Source of the DNA: Apis mellifera
Lineage: Eukaryota > Arthropoda > Insecta > Hymenoptera > Apidae
Assembly: GCF_003254395.2 (NCBI RefSeq)
Contig: NC_037638.1
Span: 10,538,086 to 10,602,085 of the forward strand
Reading direction: 5' to 3'
DNA: 64,000 bases
The notes below the pieces were generated by a model, which worked only from the letters and a program-made list of their open reading frames with translations, was not told where the DNA came from and made no database searches. Below, in pieces: positions 51,301 through 62,349 of this stretch; positions within the stretch are counted from its first letter, which is position 1; every line of letters starts with the position of its first letter. The position numbers and the translations under genes are program-made.

Positions 51301-53305
51301 ATCCCCACTGCGCTCCATTACATCGCGATAACCGAATCCTGTCACGTGGGCAGCGTTCGTACCATGCACTTTTGCCGAATTTGCGCAAGTGGATTTCTGC
51401 GACCTCTCGTTCCATAGAGCGTCTGCCAAAAATATATAAAAAATAAGTGCCACGCCGAAATTCGCAATAAGATTAATTCCGATTTTAATAATAATAGATA
51501 TTTTAATCGAATCGTTTATCTTTGAAGAAGAATTCTAAAAAGCATGAAAATATCGAAGCTTACTTATCAAGTTATAAATAATTTAAATCACATTTCTTTC
51601 TCCCAAAAACTTAAATCTCTCATAAACTCAACAAATAAACCTAAATCTTCCATACATAGCAAACTTTTCTTGCATCTTTGTCTCAAGAATTGACCAATCC
51701 TTACATAACAACCGATTGTTGTAAAAGCGATAAAGAAAGATATTCAGCAGGATGAAACGAAGAAAGAAAAAGACCGTCTCTTTTGAGACGGTAAAAAAAA
51801 AAAAATTCGAGAGAGCAAGTTCGTCCCTTTGTTTAAAACATCATCGGCGCGGAATAAAGGGCCAAACGGGTGTTTTGTATACCTGTCCTTCTCATTGTTC
51901 CACCGCACTTGGAATGCACTTCGAGCGCCCCTTCCACCGTGCTCGTGGGAAGGTAGGCGTTATTGTTCTCAGGATATATCACGGACACTGTGACGCTGTT
52001 GTTCGAAATCTGTGCGTTCGAGACGACGATACGATTCGACGTGGCTTTGCAATCGGTTGTGTTGGCCGAGGACGACGAGGAGGAGGAGGACGAGGGCGGT
52101 AGCAGGCGACTCTCGTTCACGAAGATCTCTTTCTTCTCCTCCAAACAATCCTCCTCCACAGTCCCGCTCTCTAAATTATTCGCCTCCTCCATCTTGCAAT
52201 CGATCGAACCCGTCCCGTCGTCGTTCCGTTCCATTTTCACCCGGGACAGATCTTAAAATTTGCCAATGGTTCATTTTGTTGCACTCCGTATTTTTCAGAC
52301 TCCACACTTTGGTGAAATTTCTCTCTATCAATCTCGCGAAAATTAGGAGAGCAGGGAAGGAAGGAAAAGGAGGGAGGGAAAAGAAAGAATATACCAACGA
52401 AAGCATCCGACGTGTTCAATTTCCTAGATGACTCTTTATCGTCCTCGTACGTTTCACCGAAACGGCACCCTGATTCGATCGGGGATTTCGACGGGCGTTC
52501 GTTCAACGATCGAACCACACCGGGAACGTCCGAAAATTTGGCCGGGGAACGGTTCTCTACGAAAACCTGGTATCGATTCCACTCGAGCGGCTCGGCCACC
52601 TCCGACTCTATGTACTTTTTATTCTCCTACAATTCATTAGCATATTTATGTCAAGAGTCATAGTTTGTCAATTATGAAAGAGCGAGAGAAAAGAAATTCG
52701 TAAGTAAATTCGTTGTTAGATTAATTTATTTCGTAGAAGAAAAATTTCCCACGAAACGAGGAAGGTTTTAATTTAATTTATTAAAAAAAAAAAAGACGCC
52801 GATTAAACGAAGAAAGAGAGAGATCGACGATTTCGTAATTATACAACTTTCGAAAGTTAAAAAAAATAAAAATAATCTGGCTGATACGATAACAAACGCG
52901 ATAAACGATCATCAACAGAACAGATTCGATTGGCGAATAATTTTTGGCGGAAGCGGTGAAATAATAATTTATTTTTAATTGACGAGGGAAAGAAAAAAAA
53001 GAGGGTGGAGAGGAGGAGGGAGGGAGGGGGAAGGAGTAAGGAAATACCTTTCTGAACGCTGTCGCCTTCTTGCAATGATACTTGTAGTTCTGCCAATATT
53101 TCTTCAATTGGGCGGACGTCTTTCGGGTGAATCCCGCCTTCTTGAACTCGTCCTCGATCGTCGTCCAAATCTTTTTACGCGTCAACGTTGACGCGCTCTT
53201 GTCGAGCAAAGGGGCGTACTGCTTCATAATGGCCAACAGATGCACCCTCTCCTCCTTATCGAACTGATTCTTCTTCCTGTCGGCCTCCGACAAATTGCGC
53301 GGCAT
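48167..53305 (-). CDS. Myb/SANT-like DNA-binding protein with C-terminal coiled coil
   Basis: Five exons (53305-53048, 52626-52395, 52251-51883, 49905-49679, 48346-48167) join in phase to 421 residues. Residues about 14-86 match the Myb/SANT-like domain of the zeste/MSANTD type. Visible features are FDKEERVHLL at the start, Trp47 in KKIWTTIEDEF, and a last helix with QLKKYWQNYKYHCKKA (Trp71). The middle is acidic and low in complexity, with a run of nine serines at 217-225. Residues about 348-410 (YRNRLKHRLLLQQLE joined to TEEKRLKIKIAEMAIQEVQL) form one continuous amphipathic helix across the exon 4/5 junction, likely a dimerising coiled coil. This layout is common in insect transcriptional regulators, and nuclear DNA binding is inferred from the family. 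The target is unknown. The first ATG (MPRNLSEADRKK) is the only good start in the exon. Confidence 0.85.
48390..49647. mobile_element. candidate transposon with 14-bp inverted ends in the last intron
   Basis: AATAAGGTGACCAT at 48390-48403 is repeated exactly as its inverse at 49634-49647. The 1.26-kb segment nearly fills the last intron of the Myb/SANT-like gene. The inside is AT-rich with no transposase frame, so it would be a non-autonomous DNA element. A target duplication is not clear, and the superfamily cannot be named from the ends alone. Confidence 0.45.
48391..48800. repeat. three tandem copies of a 134-135 bp unit
   Basis: ATAA(G/A)GTGACCATACAATT starts copies at 48391, 48525 and 48660, and each ends with CTTGTAAGAGATA. 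The unit begins with the same bases as the inverted end at 49647, so the end of the element itself seems to have been multiplied. Confidence 0.9.
49679..49905 (-). CDS. Myb/SANT-like gene exon 4
   Basis: The exon follows the acceptor CATTTGCAG and runs from (D)SEECDSFECNANEEKQ to RLKHRLLLQQLE. It ends at a perfect donor GTAAGT in phase 0. The first two thirds are acidic; the end starts the coiled coil. Confidence 0.82.
51282..51422 (-). CDS. possible 141-nt cassette exon of the Myb/SANT-like gene
   Basis: Between exons 3 and 4 an open frame has a T-rich acceptor (TATATTTTTGGCAG) and a strong donor (AAA then GTAAGAT). It is 141 nt, a multiple of three, and is phase 1 at both ends, so it could be included or skipped without a frame change. 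It would add 47 residues beginning ALWNERSQKSTCANSAKVHG and ending DRVRLNE. A second internal donor after KVH is also in phase. No domain is recognised; use of the exon is inference. Confidence 0.45.
51883..52251 (-). CDS. Myb/SANT-like gene exon 3
   Basis: The 369-nt exon begins (D)LSRVKMERNDDGTGS. It carries an acidic segment (EEDCLEEKKEIF) and a nine-serine run, and ends KCGGTMRRT plus one base at the donor GTATAC. Phase matches both neighbours. Confidence 0.82.
52395..52626 (-). CDS. Myb/SANT-like gene exon 2
   Basis: The exon follows the acceptor GAATTGTAG. It begins ENKKYIESEVAEPLEWNRYQ and ends SDAFV plus one base at the donor GTATAT. The sequence is hydrophilic, with no recognised domain. 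Confidence 0.8.
53048..53305 (-). CDS. Myb/SANT-like gene exon 1
   Basis: The exon encodes residues 1-86 and holds the whole DNA-binding domain. It ends in phase 0 after ATAFRK at the donor GTATTT. The frame continues into the intron for many codons, so an unspliced reading of 174 residues exists but loses the coiled coil. Confidence 0.88.
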
Positions 53306-56300
53306 TTTTTCTCCCTCCCACCCTCCCGACAGTTTTGAAGTTTGGAGTTATTATCGATCGATGTATATTATCGTCCAAACAACAGTAACGTAATAACTCC
53401 CGTCAAATTTTACTCCCGGGAAATTTGGGGCGGGAAATTTTCTTCTTTCCCGCCGATCGTTCCCGTATCGACGCTAAAGTGACACTCGCGCAAGATCGAG
53501 GGGGAGCGCAAGAGCGTAAGATCGTTCAGAGAGAGACTATCGACGGCGGAGACTATCTTGGCAGAAGTGCGATCGGTTTTGTTTTTTTTCCCTCAAGACA
53601 AGAACGGATCGATGCGATTCGCTGCTCTTTTTTCCCGGCGCGTGCTACAATCCTTAGTAGTTTTGCACCGTTTCCTTTTCGTGCGCGGGAACAAAGGCCG
53701 ATCGTTCTTCTACTCTCCAAGTTTGATTCCAATGGTTTCCTTTTCTCCGATTCCCCGACTCGAACAAACGAATCGAAGTATAAACGGTTCTTTTTAATAT
53801 TACAATATTATATATATATATATGTTGTATTATATTTCTTTTAATTTTTATATATGTATATGTATATATGTATATATGTAATCAAATTGATACTAAGCAT
53901 TGCATCGCATTGCCAGGCGTATATTGTTTTGTTTTCCACGCGCGATACGCAACAGGCGGCGGTTTCAAAGCGTGTCAGAGCGTGTTTCATGCGTGTGAAG
54001 TGAGTCGCGTTGAATTTCGACGGAAAGGGGAAAGCGTGGCAACGTAATTAATTTGTATTTATGGTATTTTTTTTTTTTCTTCTTCTTTTTAAACTTATTC
54101 CAATAATAATTTTTGTAATCCGAGTGATAATAATAAACTTTTTCCCCATATTTTTTTCCCCCCATTCACACAAGATTTAACTCTCACTGTTGTGTTCACG
54201 GTTTATTCACCACTATGACGAATCGATCATTCACCGATTCAATTGTTCGACCGTCTTGTGTGATTATAATACGTACATTTACGTACACGCGTGTGTATGT
54301 ATATATTTACACACGTATGTACACGTATACAAATTTCGTCAATGACCGAATACAGCATGAAGTGCGATGAATTCGATAACAAAGCTATATTTATATTGTA
54401 ATTGAATCCGTTTCTTTTATATAGGATGATATATTCAACGGGACAATCGATGCATTCTTCGTCTCTCCGTCCAAAATTAAATAAAATTGAATTGCCAATA
54501 AAACTTTCCAAAAGCATTTCTACAAACGGCAAATTTATCAATACCTTGATATTGATATATCGTATACGGAAACGAAAAGAAACAGATATTAGGATTGTTA
54601 ATAATAATAAATTAAAGAGAGAGGAAAGTTCAATTTTCGACGAGGATATAAAATCGTCTCGCGGATGTAAATTGTAAAAATGAATCTCAAGATCTGTCCA
54701 ACTACTCGAGTCTTAACGTAAATTTTGACCATCCAATTAATCTAAATCGACGAGATAATCATGGTTGAATCATCTTTCGCGTAAAAATTGGGGTAGAGAC
54801 GATAGATGTGGATTGTTGGAAGCGTTCAGAATCTGCGATTCCAATTTCGCATACCCTCGAGAATCGGTCGATATATATCGGGCAGTGATTTTCTTGGAAT
54901 CGAGATGGCTGATGAAACGTGGGAAACAAATGATTCACACGACAGCTACATGAATCGCTCGTTCGCGATAGGTTGGACAAGGATGATGATACGGCATTAG
55001 TAGGGATGGGATCAAGTTCGATTCTTCGACGACGAAATGGAACAGACGAGACATCTTATGGGACTTTCCGTCACATATTCTCAAATAACAATCTCAAAGA
55101 AAAAAACCAGAGAGTCGTTCACGCCATCTAGTATGACGTAATCTAAATACGTGATCGAAATTAAATCATTCAAAAAAAAATTATATATCTTATAATTTTA
55201 GAAAATGAAACGAGAACGTTATCCATCAACGATTTAATAAAATGTGTATACAGGAAGAGTAGAATTAGCTTTTATATTATTTTCTATAAAATATATAATT
55301 GTATCATTGACATTAAATGTACAATGATATTATTATATATTAAATAAAATTTTATCTTGGTTTTATCTGTAAATTAGAGAATCATTCTGACCACGACATT
55401 CCTTAAATTTATTTATCTTTAAACATGCATTATTTGTTTAAAAATAAATAAAATTTCTCTTTCGACATACATTTGCAAAATGCGCATAAGCAACAAATGA
55501 AGTTACAAAGAAAATCGATGGTGAAGAATAGATTTGAATATGAAATTCGAATTAAGAGATATTCTATCAATATTTTACATTTTCATGGAAAATGAAAAAT
55601 AAATGATAGTTGAAAGGGGAAAGGAAAATGAAAAGAAAATAAGCGAAATAAGCTTTCTACAAAATACTATCCTACACATTCTATCCTATTATTATATTAA
55701 TTGTATATCTATTTGTCTACAACTACATGTTAGATTTATCTATATAATTAACATTCATTCTGCATGCATTCTAAATGAGTTTTACTTAATGCTTTTTTAT
55801 AATCTTTTGTGCTTGTACAGAACAGTTGTTGAGATGAAACAACAAAGCATTAAAATATTTTAAACCTATTCTAAAAACTATTCTAAAAACTCTTTTCTTA
55901 TCCTTACTAAACATAAGAAATGAACACTTTCATTAAATCTTGCCTATTGAAAATGTAAAAGATTCTTTTCATAAGCCTACCTATTTTAATATTAATATTA
56001 TCGATATTAAACTTTTTAGGAATTTATGGTACAACATGAATCACATGTTGTGCCACAGAAAATGCAAGGAAAATGAAATAAGGAAATATCAACAATGGAT
56101 ACAGAACTAAATCACATAACTATCAAATATTAAAGGGATTTAATGGGATTTCCATGTTTAAAATGAGGAAGTTTAGACACAAACTATTTACAATCATGCT
56201 TGGAAATTAGGAATACTGTTTCGTGGAACTTCGAATCAGGAAAGAGAAAGGTACGTTTTAATAAAAGGAAGAACAAACGACAAACACTAAATGTTTATAA

Positions 56301-56690
56301 ATCCGACCTATCACAAAGCTAAATAATTCTTCGATTCTATCTAAAAAATGAAAGATTTCTCACTTAATGAAAAAAGAAATTCTTCTCCTCTACTCCGTTG
56401 AAAGCTGAAGAGTCTCTATAACAAAAAATCAAAAATAAAATTAATAACAGAGTTAATAACAATTACAAATGAAGACCAAATGAAGACCAAACATTATCTT
56501 CTAATCTTTTTTTCCACTTATCCTCTTCTTCGTTTCATATCTGTAACAAACTTAACTATAGGATTAAATAATCGAATTTGTAATTAATTAGAAAATAATT
56601 TATATTTTCCAATTAATCATAAAAGAAATATTATCAATTTGAAAAAATTTAAATTATATTAAAACAATTTATAATTTTAAAATAAAAGCA
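53306..56690. other. 5' flank of the Myb/SANT-like gene and spacer
   Basis: 53306-53780 is CpG-richer than its surroundings and probably contains the leader and promoter of the minus-strand gene. The 139-codon plus-strand frame at 53425-53844 runs into TA repeats and shows no domain. A (TA)n tract lies at about 53808-53823 and an alternating purine-pyrimidine tract at about 54270-54330. From 54340 to 56690 I see only AT-rich sequence. Confidence 0.5.
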
Positions 56691-56860
56691 TTTATTGGTA
56701 AAAAAAAAATATACTTTTAATAGTATTTTCAATAACAAATGCTCTCAATATGGGGGTGCTGAAAAGAAAAAGACGAAAAAGGTAACCAGAAGGGTTACCA
56801 TAATAACTATTCACTCAATGTAAACCGAACAAACCGTGAGTGAAATATCTCTATTCTTTT

Positions 56861-57584
56861 CGCAACACTAATATACTAAAGTCTCAAAAGAAAACACGAA
56901 GAGTGCTTTATTATATTTGCAATCAAATCCTCGATCAACAAAAAAAAAAAAAATAAAAAATATAAAGACTCGCGAAAGAATACACCGTCAATAAGATATT
57001 TCAATTATTTACGAAATTCTAATAAACTAATTTATGCACTCTTATTACATTTATATACGCAACACTAATAGCGGAATATTTTGCAGCTATCATATGCTGC
57101 CGTCGTATAATCATCCTTGTGCAATTCTTTTGATTGCAATAGATGATCCAGCAGAAAAACGTTCTTCCATGGTCCAAATGGAAGAAATATGGGCAATTTT
57201 AAACGCAACGCTACTATAAAAAACGCGATCATTTATCAACGCAACACTAATTTCAACAACGCGATCATTTATCAACGCAACACTAATTTAAACAACGCGA
57301 TCATTTATCAACTAAACTTTAAAATGAAATTAATACAAAATTGACTATTATTATAAATGCAAAAATACTTCAAATATTCAATTGCAACACTATGAAATAA
57401 ATTCAAATTTAAATAATAATAAAAAAAAACAATAAAAAAAATAGACTAAATCATAATCAAAGCAATTAAAAGCAATCGCGATTTCATTAAAACGCAACGT
57501 TATAGCAAACGCGATCATCATTTTAACGCAACACTAATTCAATCCGTTTTTAATCAATCGCAACACTAATAAAAAAATCGCGAT
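56861..57584. repeat. recurring CGCAACACTAAT motif, partly in a 36-bp array
   Basis: Exact CGCAACACTAAT lies at 56861, 57058, 57240, 57276, 57527 and 57559, with variants at 57204 and 57493. A partner word CGCGATCATTTATCAA lies at 57224, 57260 and 57296 (36-bp period), with shorter forms at 57510 and 57579. All are in one orientation. They lie in the proposed 3' exon of the minus-strand transcript, where they read ATTAGTGTTGCG. Confidence 0.85.
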
Positions 57585-57810
57585 GCCCACGATGACTGGA
57601 TCCGATGGGCCGGCATGCAAATCGGCCAGACAACACAACAACATTTACTACGTATTACTAAAACGAGCACAGTGATAATATAGTAACAATGATTTCCCAT
57701 CCTTTGGACCCAAAAACAGATCCAAAAGATGAGAAACCATTCGTTGCAGCCCCTCTTCGTGACAGTTTGTCGAGGCCTCTTCGGTCTTCCTCCTTCGGGC
57801 GCGATGCCCG
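57566..57810 (-). other. last exon-like block with 80 open codons
   Basis: After the acceptor TTAAGTTTCAG the phase set by 58880-58833 is open for 80 codons to TAG. It starts (A)GIAPEGGRPKRPRQTVTKRG, which is basic. Two hydrophobic stretches follow (WFLIFWICFWV and YYIITVLVLVI) that could span a membrane. No family is recognised. Confidence 0.35.
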
Positions 57811-58274
57811 CTGAAACTTAAATCTAGACTCGAGATTCGCTAATCGTAAACAAGAAAAGAAAAAAAGAAAAAAAAAAAGACTAAATCGCGGAATCTAGAT
57901 GCACATGGACGACCAATCATCTATAATGATCATTGTCCGTACATGTGCAGAATCTCGAGTGCAACGTTCGTTTCGAATTTAACTCGCGACCGCGATCGCG
58001 GAATTCGAAAAACCGATGATCGAAGCCAGAGGCAAATAATCATCAATGATGACTACTCGTCTCAGCTTCATTCTCGATTTTTCAAATTTTATTTCCTGAA
58101 ACAGATTGTCACGAACGAAAACGCGCCTACCCGATCGGAGACTGTGACAATCTGCCCGGCCCTACCTACTTACAATTAACAGACACACCAGAAATATACT
58201 ACCTATCCTACCTAACCCTATATTTAAAAAATGGCAAAACAGGCATACCAACACACTCATTCAACGATTCTCAC

Positions 58275-58382
58275 GCATAATACTCGGGCGCAAAAGCCTA
58301 CACTAGGGAAAGCGTCCCGGGACACCTCCGACACCCGAGCTTGGCATACTACATTCACACTCTAACTGTACGTACCATTTTC
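58275..58382 (-). other. exon-like block, 108 nt
   Basis: The acceptor CGATTTCAG and the possible donor GTGAGA bound it. In phase it reads KWYVQLECECSMPSSGVGGV and stops at TAG (58305-58303), so inclusion would give a shorter 97-residue product. The block is more GC-rich than its flanks. Confidence 0.3.
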
Positions 58383-58832
58383 CTGAAATCGACTGATGAA
58401 AGCTAGCGACCTTTGCGTAAAAAATAATAAAATTTCTACCTCCATATATATATAATATTTATGTTTACATAATTTAATTATATAAACTTTCACACAATTG
58501 GAAGCATAATTTTCTAAAGAAATCATCATTTATTATCGATAAGAAATATCGCCACTATTTTTATTTTTTAATTTGACAATGAGATTAATTATTATAAATT
58601 TTTAATCTGCAATGAATGCAACATTGCTCTCATAATTCTAATGAAACTACAATTGAAAGTTATTGATAAACTAATAGTTAAAACGACGCAATTCCACAGC
58701 CTAACCACACACACATTTGTGGAAAATACGTCGTGCACGATACACTAACGCATCATCAGTCGCTGAGAAATTTTTATAAACATATCAATTAGGATCATCA
58801 TGCCCAGTGCCTTTCTCTCACCCAAGTAATAC

Positions 58833-58880
58833 CTGGATACGTGAGTGAGATCCTGGCAATGAACACGGAAGGGGTTAAAC
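58833..58880 (-). other. exon-like block, 48 nt
   Basis: The acceptor GGATTTTCAG and the donor GTATTA bound the block. In the phase set by the preceding block it reads LTPSVFIARISLTYP and leaves one base. Confidence 0.4.
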
Positions 58881-59707
58881 CTGAAAATCCTGAGCTAAAA
58901 AAAAATATGAATAATTTGTATCTAACGGGCTAATGAACTTTCATTTTATACAATCATTTTATATTTCAAGTTTTAATGACTCTATTTTATATTTTACTTT
59001 TTAATAATATAAGTTATTGAAATTTTAATATTCAATAAAAAGAATTACTAATTAAAATGAAATATATCAATTAAAAAAACGATTAAAATTCAATTCTGAA
59101 CGAAGATATTGATTCAAAGTTTAAATGTTAATGAAAATATCCTCAGGCGATTTCTTCGTCAAAGCATATCTTAGAAAATACAAGTGTGCAAAAGTTGTAG
59201 CTTTGATTTCAAAATCTACCTGTCGCGAAGTGTCTTCTTGCACATAGTATTACAGACAAATAGAATAAAATTATTATATCTATGTTATCTTGAATATTAA
59301 GCAATTCAAACGTTAAAAACATTACCAAGAGTAAAAATGAAATGATTTAATGTCATATTCGAATATTCGTATTTTAATTCAATATTATATGAATATTAAT
59401 TTAGATATTAAGCATTTATAAATATCCATATTAAATATATTTTTCAACTTAAATTACGATTTAACTTTCTATAATCAAGTTCGAATTAAGAATTAAAAAC
59501 GCGAGGTACAAGAAGACCTAGCCTGAACTAATAAATAAATACAGAGAAAGTAAATGTTACTATTCACGGGTATATAAAATATATATATCCGTGATCACTG
59601 TGCTCGTGCAAAATTCTACGTATACAACCAATCACTCGTGTCGATTCGGATCTTTCATCCTACGACATGGTTGAGTGACCGGAGGAACCGAAAAGCATGC
59701 GACTCAC

Positions 59708-59792
59708 CATACGATGCGACGAACGCCTTCACTATTATTGTAGCCCAGAAGTCATCCAGAAGGTTGTCATCAGCTGGAAGGACGGAAGAAAT
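59708..59792 (-). other. exon-like block, 85 nt
   Basis: CACAG precedes and GTGAGT follows. Phase 0 is open for 28 codons (ISSVLPADDNLLDDF...VASY) and leaves one base. If joined to either 55-nt exon instead, the frame meets TGA after seven codons. Confidence 0.4.
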
Positions 59793-59952
59793 CTGTGACA
59801 AAATGATATAATTTGAAACACTGTTTTAAATTATTCTGATGATTTGAAAAAATTGAAATACGAAAAATATTAAATATGCAATATGTAATAATGATATTAA
59901 AATTCTATTTAACTTCTATTTAGAAAAATAAAAATTTAGATAAAAGGATAAT

Positions 59953-60785
59953 TACCTCTTCGCGTGATGGATGATCGCCTTAGTCTCTTGAGAGAAGCAC
60001 TGAATCTACTCTGTACCGAAAACGAATATATAAAGTAAAAAAAAAAATAAAAAATAAGAAACTAATAACGCGTCTGTATAAATTATAATCGGCGAACAAA
60101 CACTGATTCTACTTTCGCGTTTGATTATTCTAATTAAATTTAATCAGAGCTATTGTGCTCTAAAAAATATTCAAAATACTATGACGAGATGAACACTGAT
60201 TCTAATAACCACATTGCACGTGGTCACAAATATTTTTTAAGATTAAAGGTCAAGAAAAATTTTCATAAACATCATCAGCATCTGTAAAATAAAATGTGAA
60301 ATATTATATTCTAATTTTTTTCTTAAAAATGTAACAAGTTATTTAATAAAATAAAAATTTTGAAACAGTAAAAAATAAAACGATATTTAACTTGAAAATT
60401 AATAAAAAAAATTAAGTTTCTAATAAATTTTAATAATGACAGAAGTATGAAATTCTAATGTAAAGAATTAAAATCTAAGAAATGATAATCTAATGATTTT
60501 TCTTACCTCTTCGCATAGTGGATGATCGCCTTAGTCTCTTGAGAGAAGCACTGAATCTACTCTGTACCGAAAACGAATATTTAAAATAAAAAAAAAATAA
60601 AAAATAAGAAACTAATAACGCGTCCGTATAAATTATAATCGGCGAACAAACACTGATTCTATCTTCGCGTTGATTATTCTAATTAAATTTAATCAGAGCT
60701 GTTGTGCTCTAAAAAATATTCTAAATACTATAACGAAACAAACACTGATTCTATTAACCGCATTGCGCGCGGTCACAAATATTTT
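59953..60785. repeat. tandem segmental duplication of about 550 bp spacing
   Basis: 59953-60236 and 60504-60785 are close copies offset by about 550 bp. Each begins with the minus-strand donor side of a 55-nt exon-like block and continues through GTACCGAAAACGAATAT, ACTAATAACGCGTC and AACACTGATTCTA to GGTCACAAATATTTT. Both copies keep the splice signals (60561-60507 and 60010-59956), and the exon bases differ only at a few sites near the 3' end. Confidence 0.9.
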
Positions 60786-61139
60786 CTGAAATTAATATTA
60801 AATTAATAGAGGGGTGGGATAAATGATTGAAGAAAAAAAATATCTTTTTGATCTTTTTCTTCTTCTTCTTATCGAGCATTTGTTTTGAAAATACTATCTT
60901 TTTATTTTAATTCATTATGAATTATGTTTAAAAATGTTACCAATTATTTATTAATATCTGAAATTTAATAAAATGTTCGTTATGAGATTTTAAAATTTAA
61001 TTTCCAATGATAAATCATTAAAATTTCTCATAAATTTTTAATTTTTTCACTTTCTTTTAATTAAAACGTAATTTTATTACGAATTGCTTACCAACAATCA
61101 CTAATAATTCAATAAAACAGAATAAAAATTTATACATAC

Positions 61140-61237
61140 GAAATTTAGAAAATTTAACACGTCATCGAGAAAGACATGGCGTCCATATTGGAATTTTTCC
61201 CGCCTTTTGAGAGCTATCATGATGTTACCAATTAAAC
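61140..61237 (-). other. exon-like block with start codon
   Basis: The acceptor TTTTTTTCTGTACAG and the donor GTATGT bound 98 nt. ATG at 61220 opens MIALKRREKFQYGRHVFLDD and runs 27 codons to the exon end in phase 0. Upstream of the ATG an in-frame or near stop (GTTTAA) makes it the natural first codon. Confidence 0.4.
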
Positions 61238-62232
61238 CTGTACAGAAAAAAAATCAAAACTTCTAAATAAAGGAATTATATATATGAAATTAGATTATTA
61301 TTATAACGATTAATTCAAATAAAAATTTACATAATCTTATTAAATTCGACACTTGAATTATACGATGAACGAGGAACTCCAAATGAAAGCCATAAATCAT
61401 CAATTCTAGTAATAAAATATTGAATAAAGATGTATTAATTAAATAAAAACGCACAAACGATAAAAAAATAACTACACAAAAAAATAATATTGAAATATTA
61501 CGCACTAAATAAGAGTTAAATAAGTAATAACACACGTCTCACAAAATTTCAAACGTCTAATTGCCACGACGAATCAACGAACAATGTCACTTTACTGCGC
61601 GATTCGACTTCGCGCATCGAATAACAAGATGGAGAGGGGATAATGATGCTCGACAAGTCGAAACATGTTTGAACACGAACCCAATTTCTTGGAAACGAAA
61701 TATCATAAGAAATGTTTCTAGCCTCGAGCAAAATATAAACGATAGACCAAAAAAAGTAAACAATAAATATACGACACTACATAAAGATATGCGAGACATC
61801 GCATAAAATATACATTCCGAAAAATATTTCGTCATTTCAATAATTCGATTTCACGAAATGAATTTGTAATGAACCTTAAAAAATCTCTTTTATTTTAATA
61901 CGATTAAAATAATGAGAAATAAAGAAGAACGTAAAATAAACGTATTTAAAATTATATTTAGAAAAAACCAATAGATGATTTCAAATTTTGTCTCGAAATA
62001 TTTCGATACACGATGCTACTAATGACGCACATGTAACTGAACAAGAAAAAACACGAAAAAAACGCAAAAGACTAATTAATTTCGTCTTCACTACATTAAA
62101 TGGATTATTTAGAAAACTAAATTAACAATAATTGATAAATTCGATAATAATAAGAATAAAATAACTTACTGCGTAATCCGAATTTGCGATGAACCGTCCT
62201 CTTGTCACAATTTTCACTTGTAGACTAACGCC

Positions 62233-62309
62233 ATGCGCACTATGATGCGCATTACGATGCGCACTGATTCCTCCTGCGTCTCGAATTAAGCAACGTTCTG
62301 ATTGGCTGG
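62233..62309 (-). promoter_or_regulatory. promoter-like cluster: CCAAT box and three NRF-1-like sites
   Basis: ATGCGCA occurs at 62233, 62245 and 62257, spaced exactly 12 bp, and a further GCGCAT lies at about 62309. These resemble half-sites of NRF-1 (Erect wing in insects). CCAAT on the minus strand lies at 62301-62305. A GTAAGT donor follows at 62169. This is the most GC-rich part of the surrounding 3 kb and fits a promoter for the minus-strand exon chain. Confidence 0.45.
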
Positions 62310-62349
62310 CGCATGATACATATTTCTTCAATTAAAAACCGCGCGAAAA

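Larger units (their letters stand above)
56691..62290 (-). ncRNA. candidate multi-exon transcript, long non-coding RNA or small protein gene
   Basis: A chain of exon-like blocks with GT-AG borders lies on the minus strand: first exon ending 62170 (donor GTAAGT), 61237-61140, 60561-60507, 60010-59956, 59792-59708, 58880-58833, 58382-58275 and a last exon from 57810. AATAAA signals on this strand at 56912-56907 and 56696-56691 would end it. A CCAAT box and NRF-1-like sites precede the first exon. With the 55-nt exons and 58382-58275 skipped, a frame from ATG at 61220 stays open for 152 codons to TAG at 57568-57566. With them included the frame closes early. I do not recognise the protein, so a non-coding transcript with alternative exons is at least as likely. 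Confidence 0.4.

Noticed and set aside
53425..53844. 139-codon plus-strand frame upstream of the minus-strand gene
   Set aside because: It has no domain and ends by translating TA repeats (YYIYIYVV). It overlaps the CpG-richer leader and promoter of the minus-strand gene, where long chance frames are expected.
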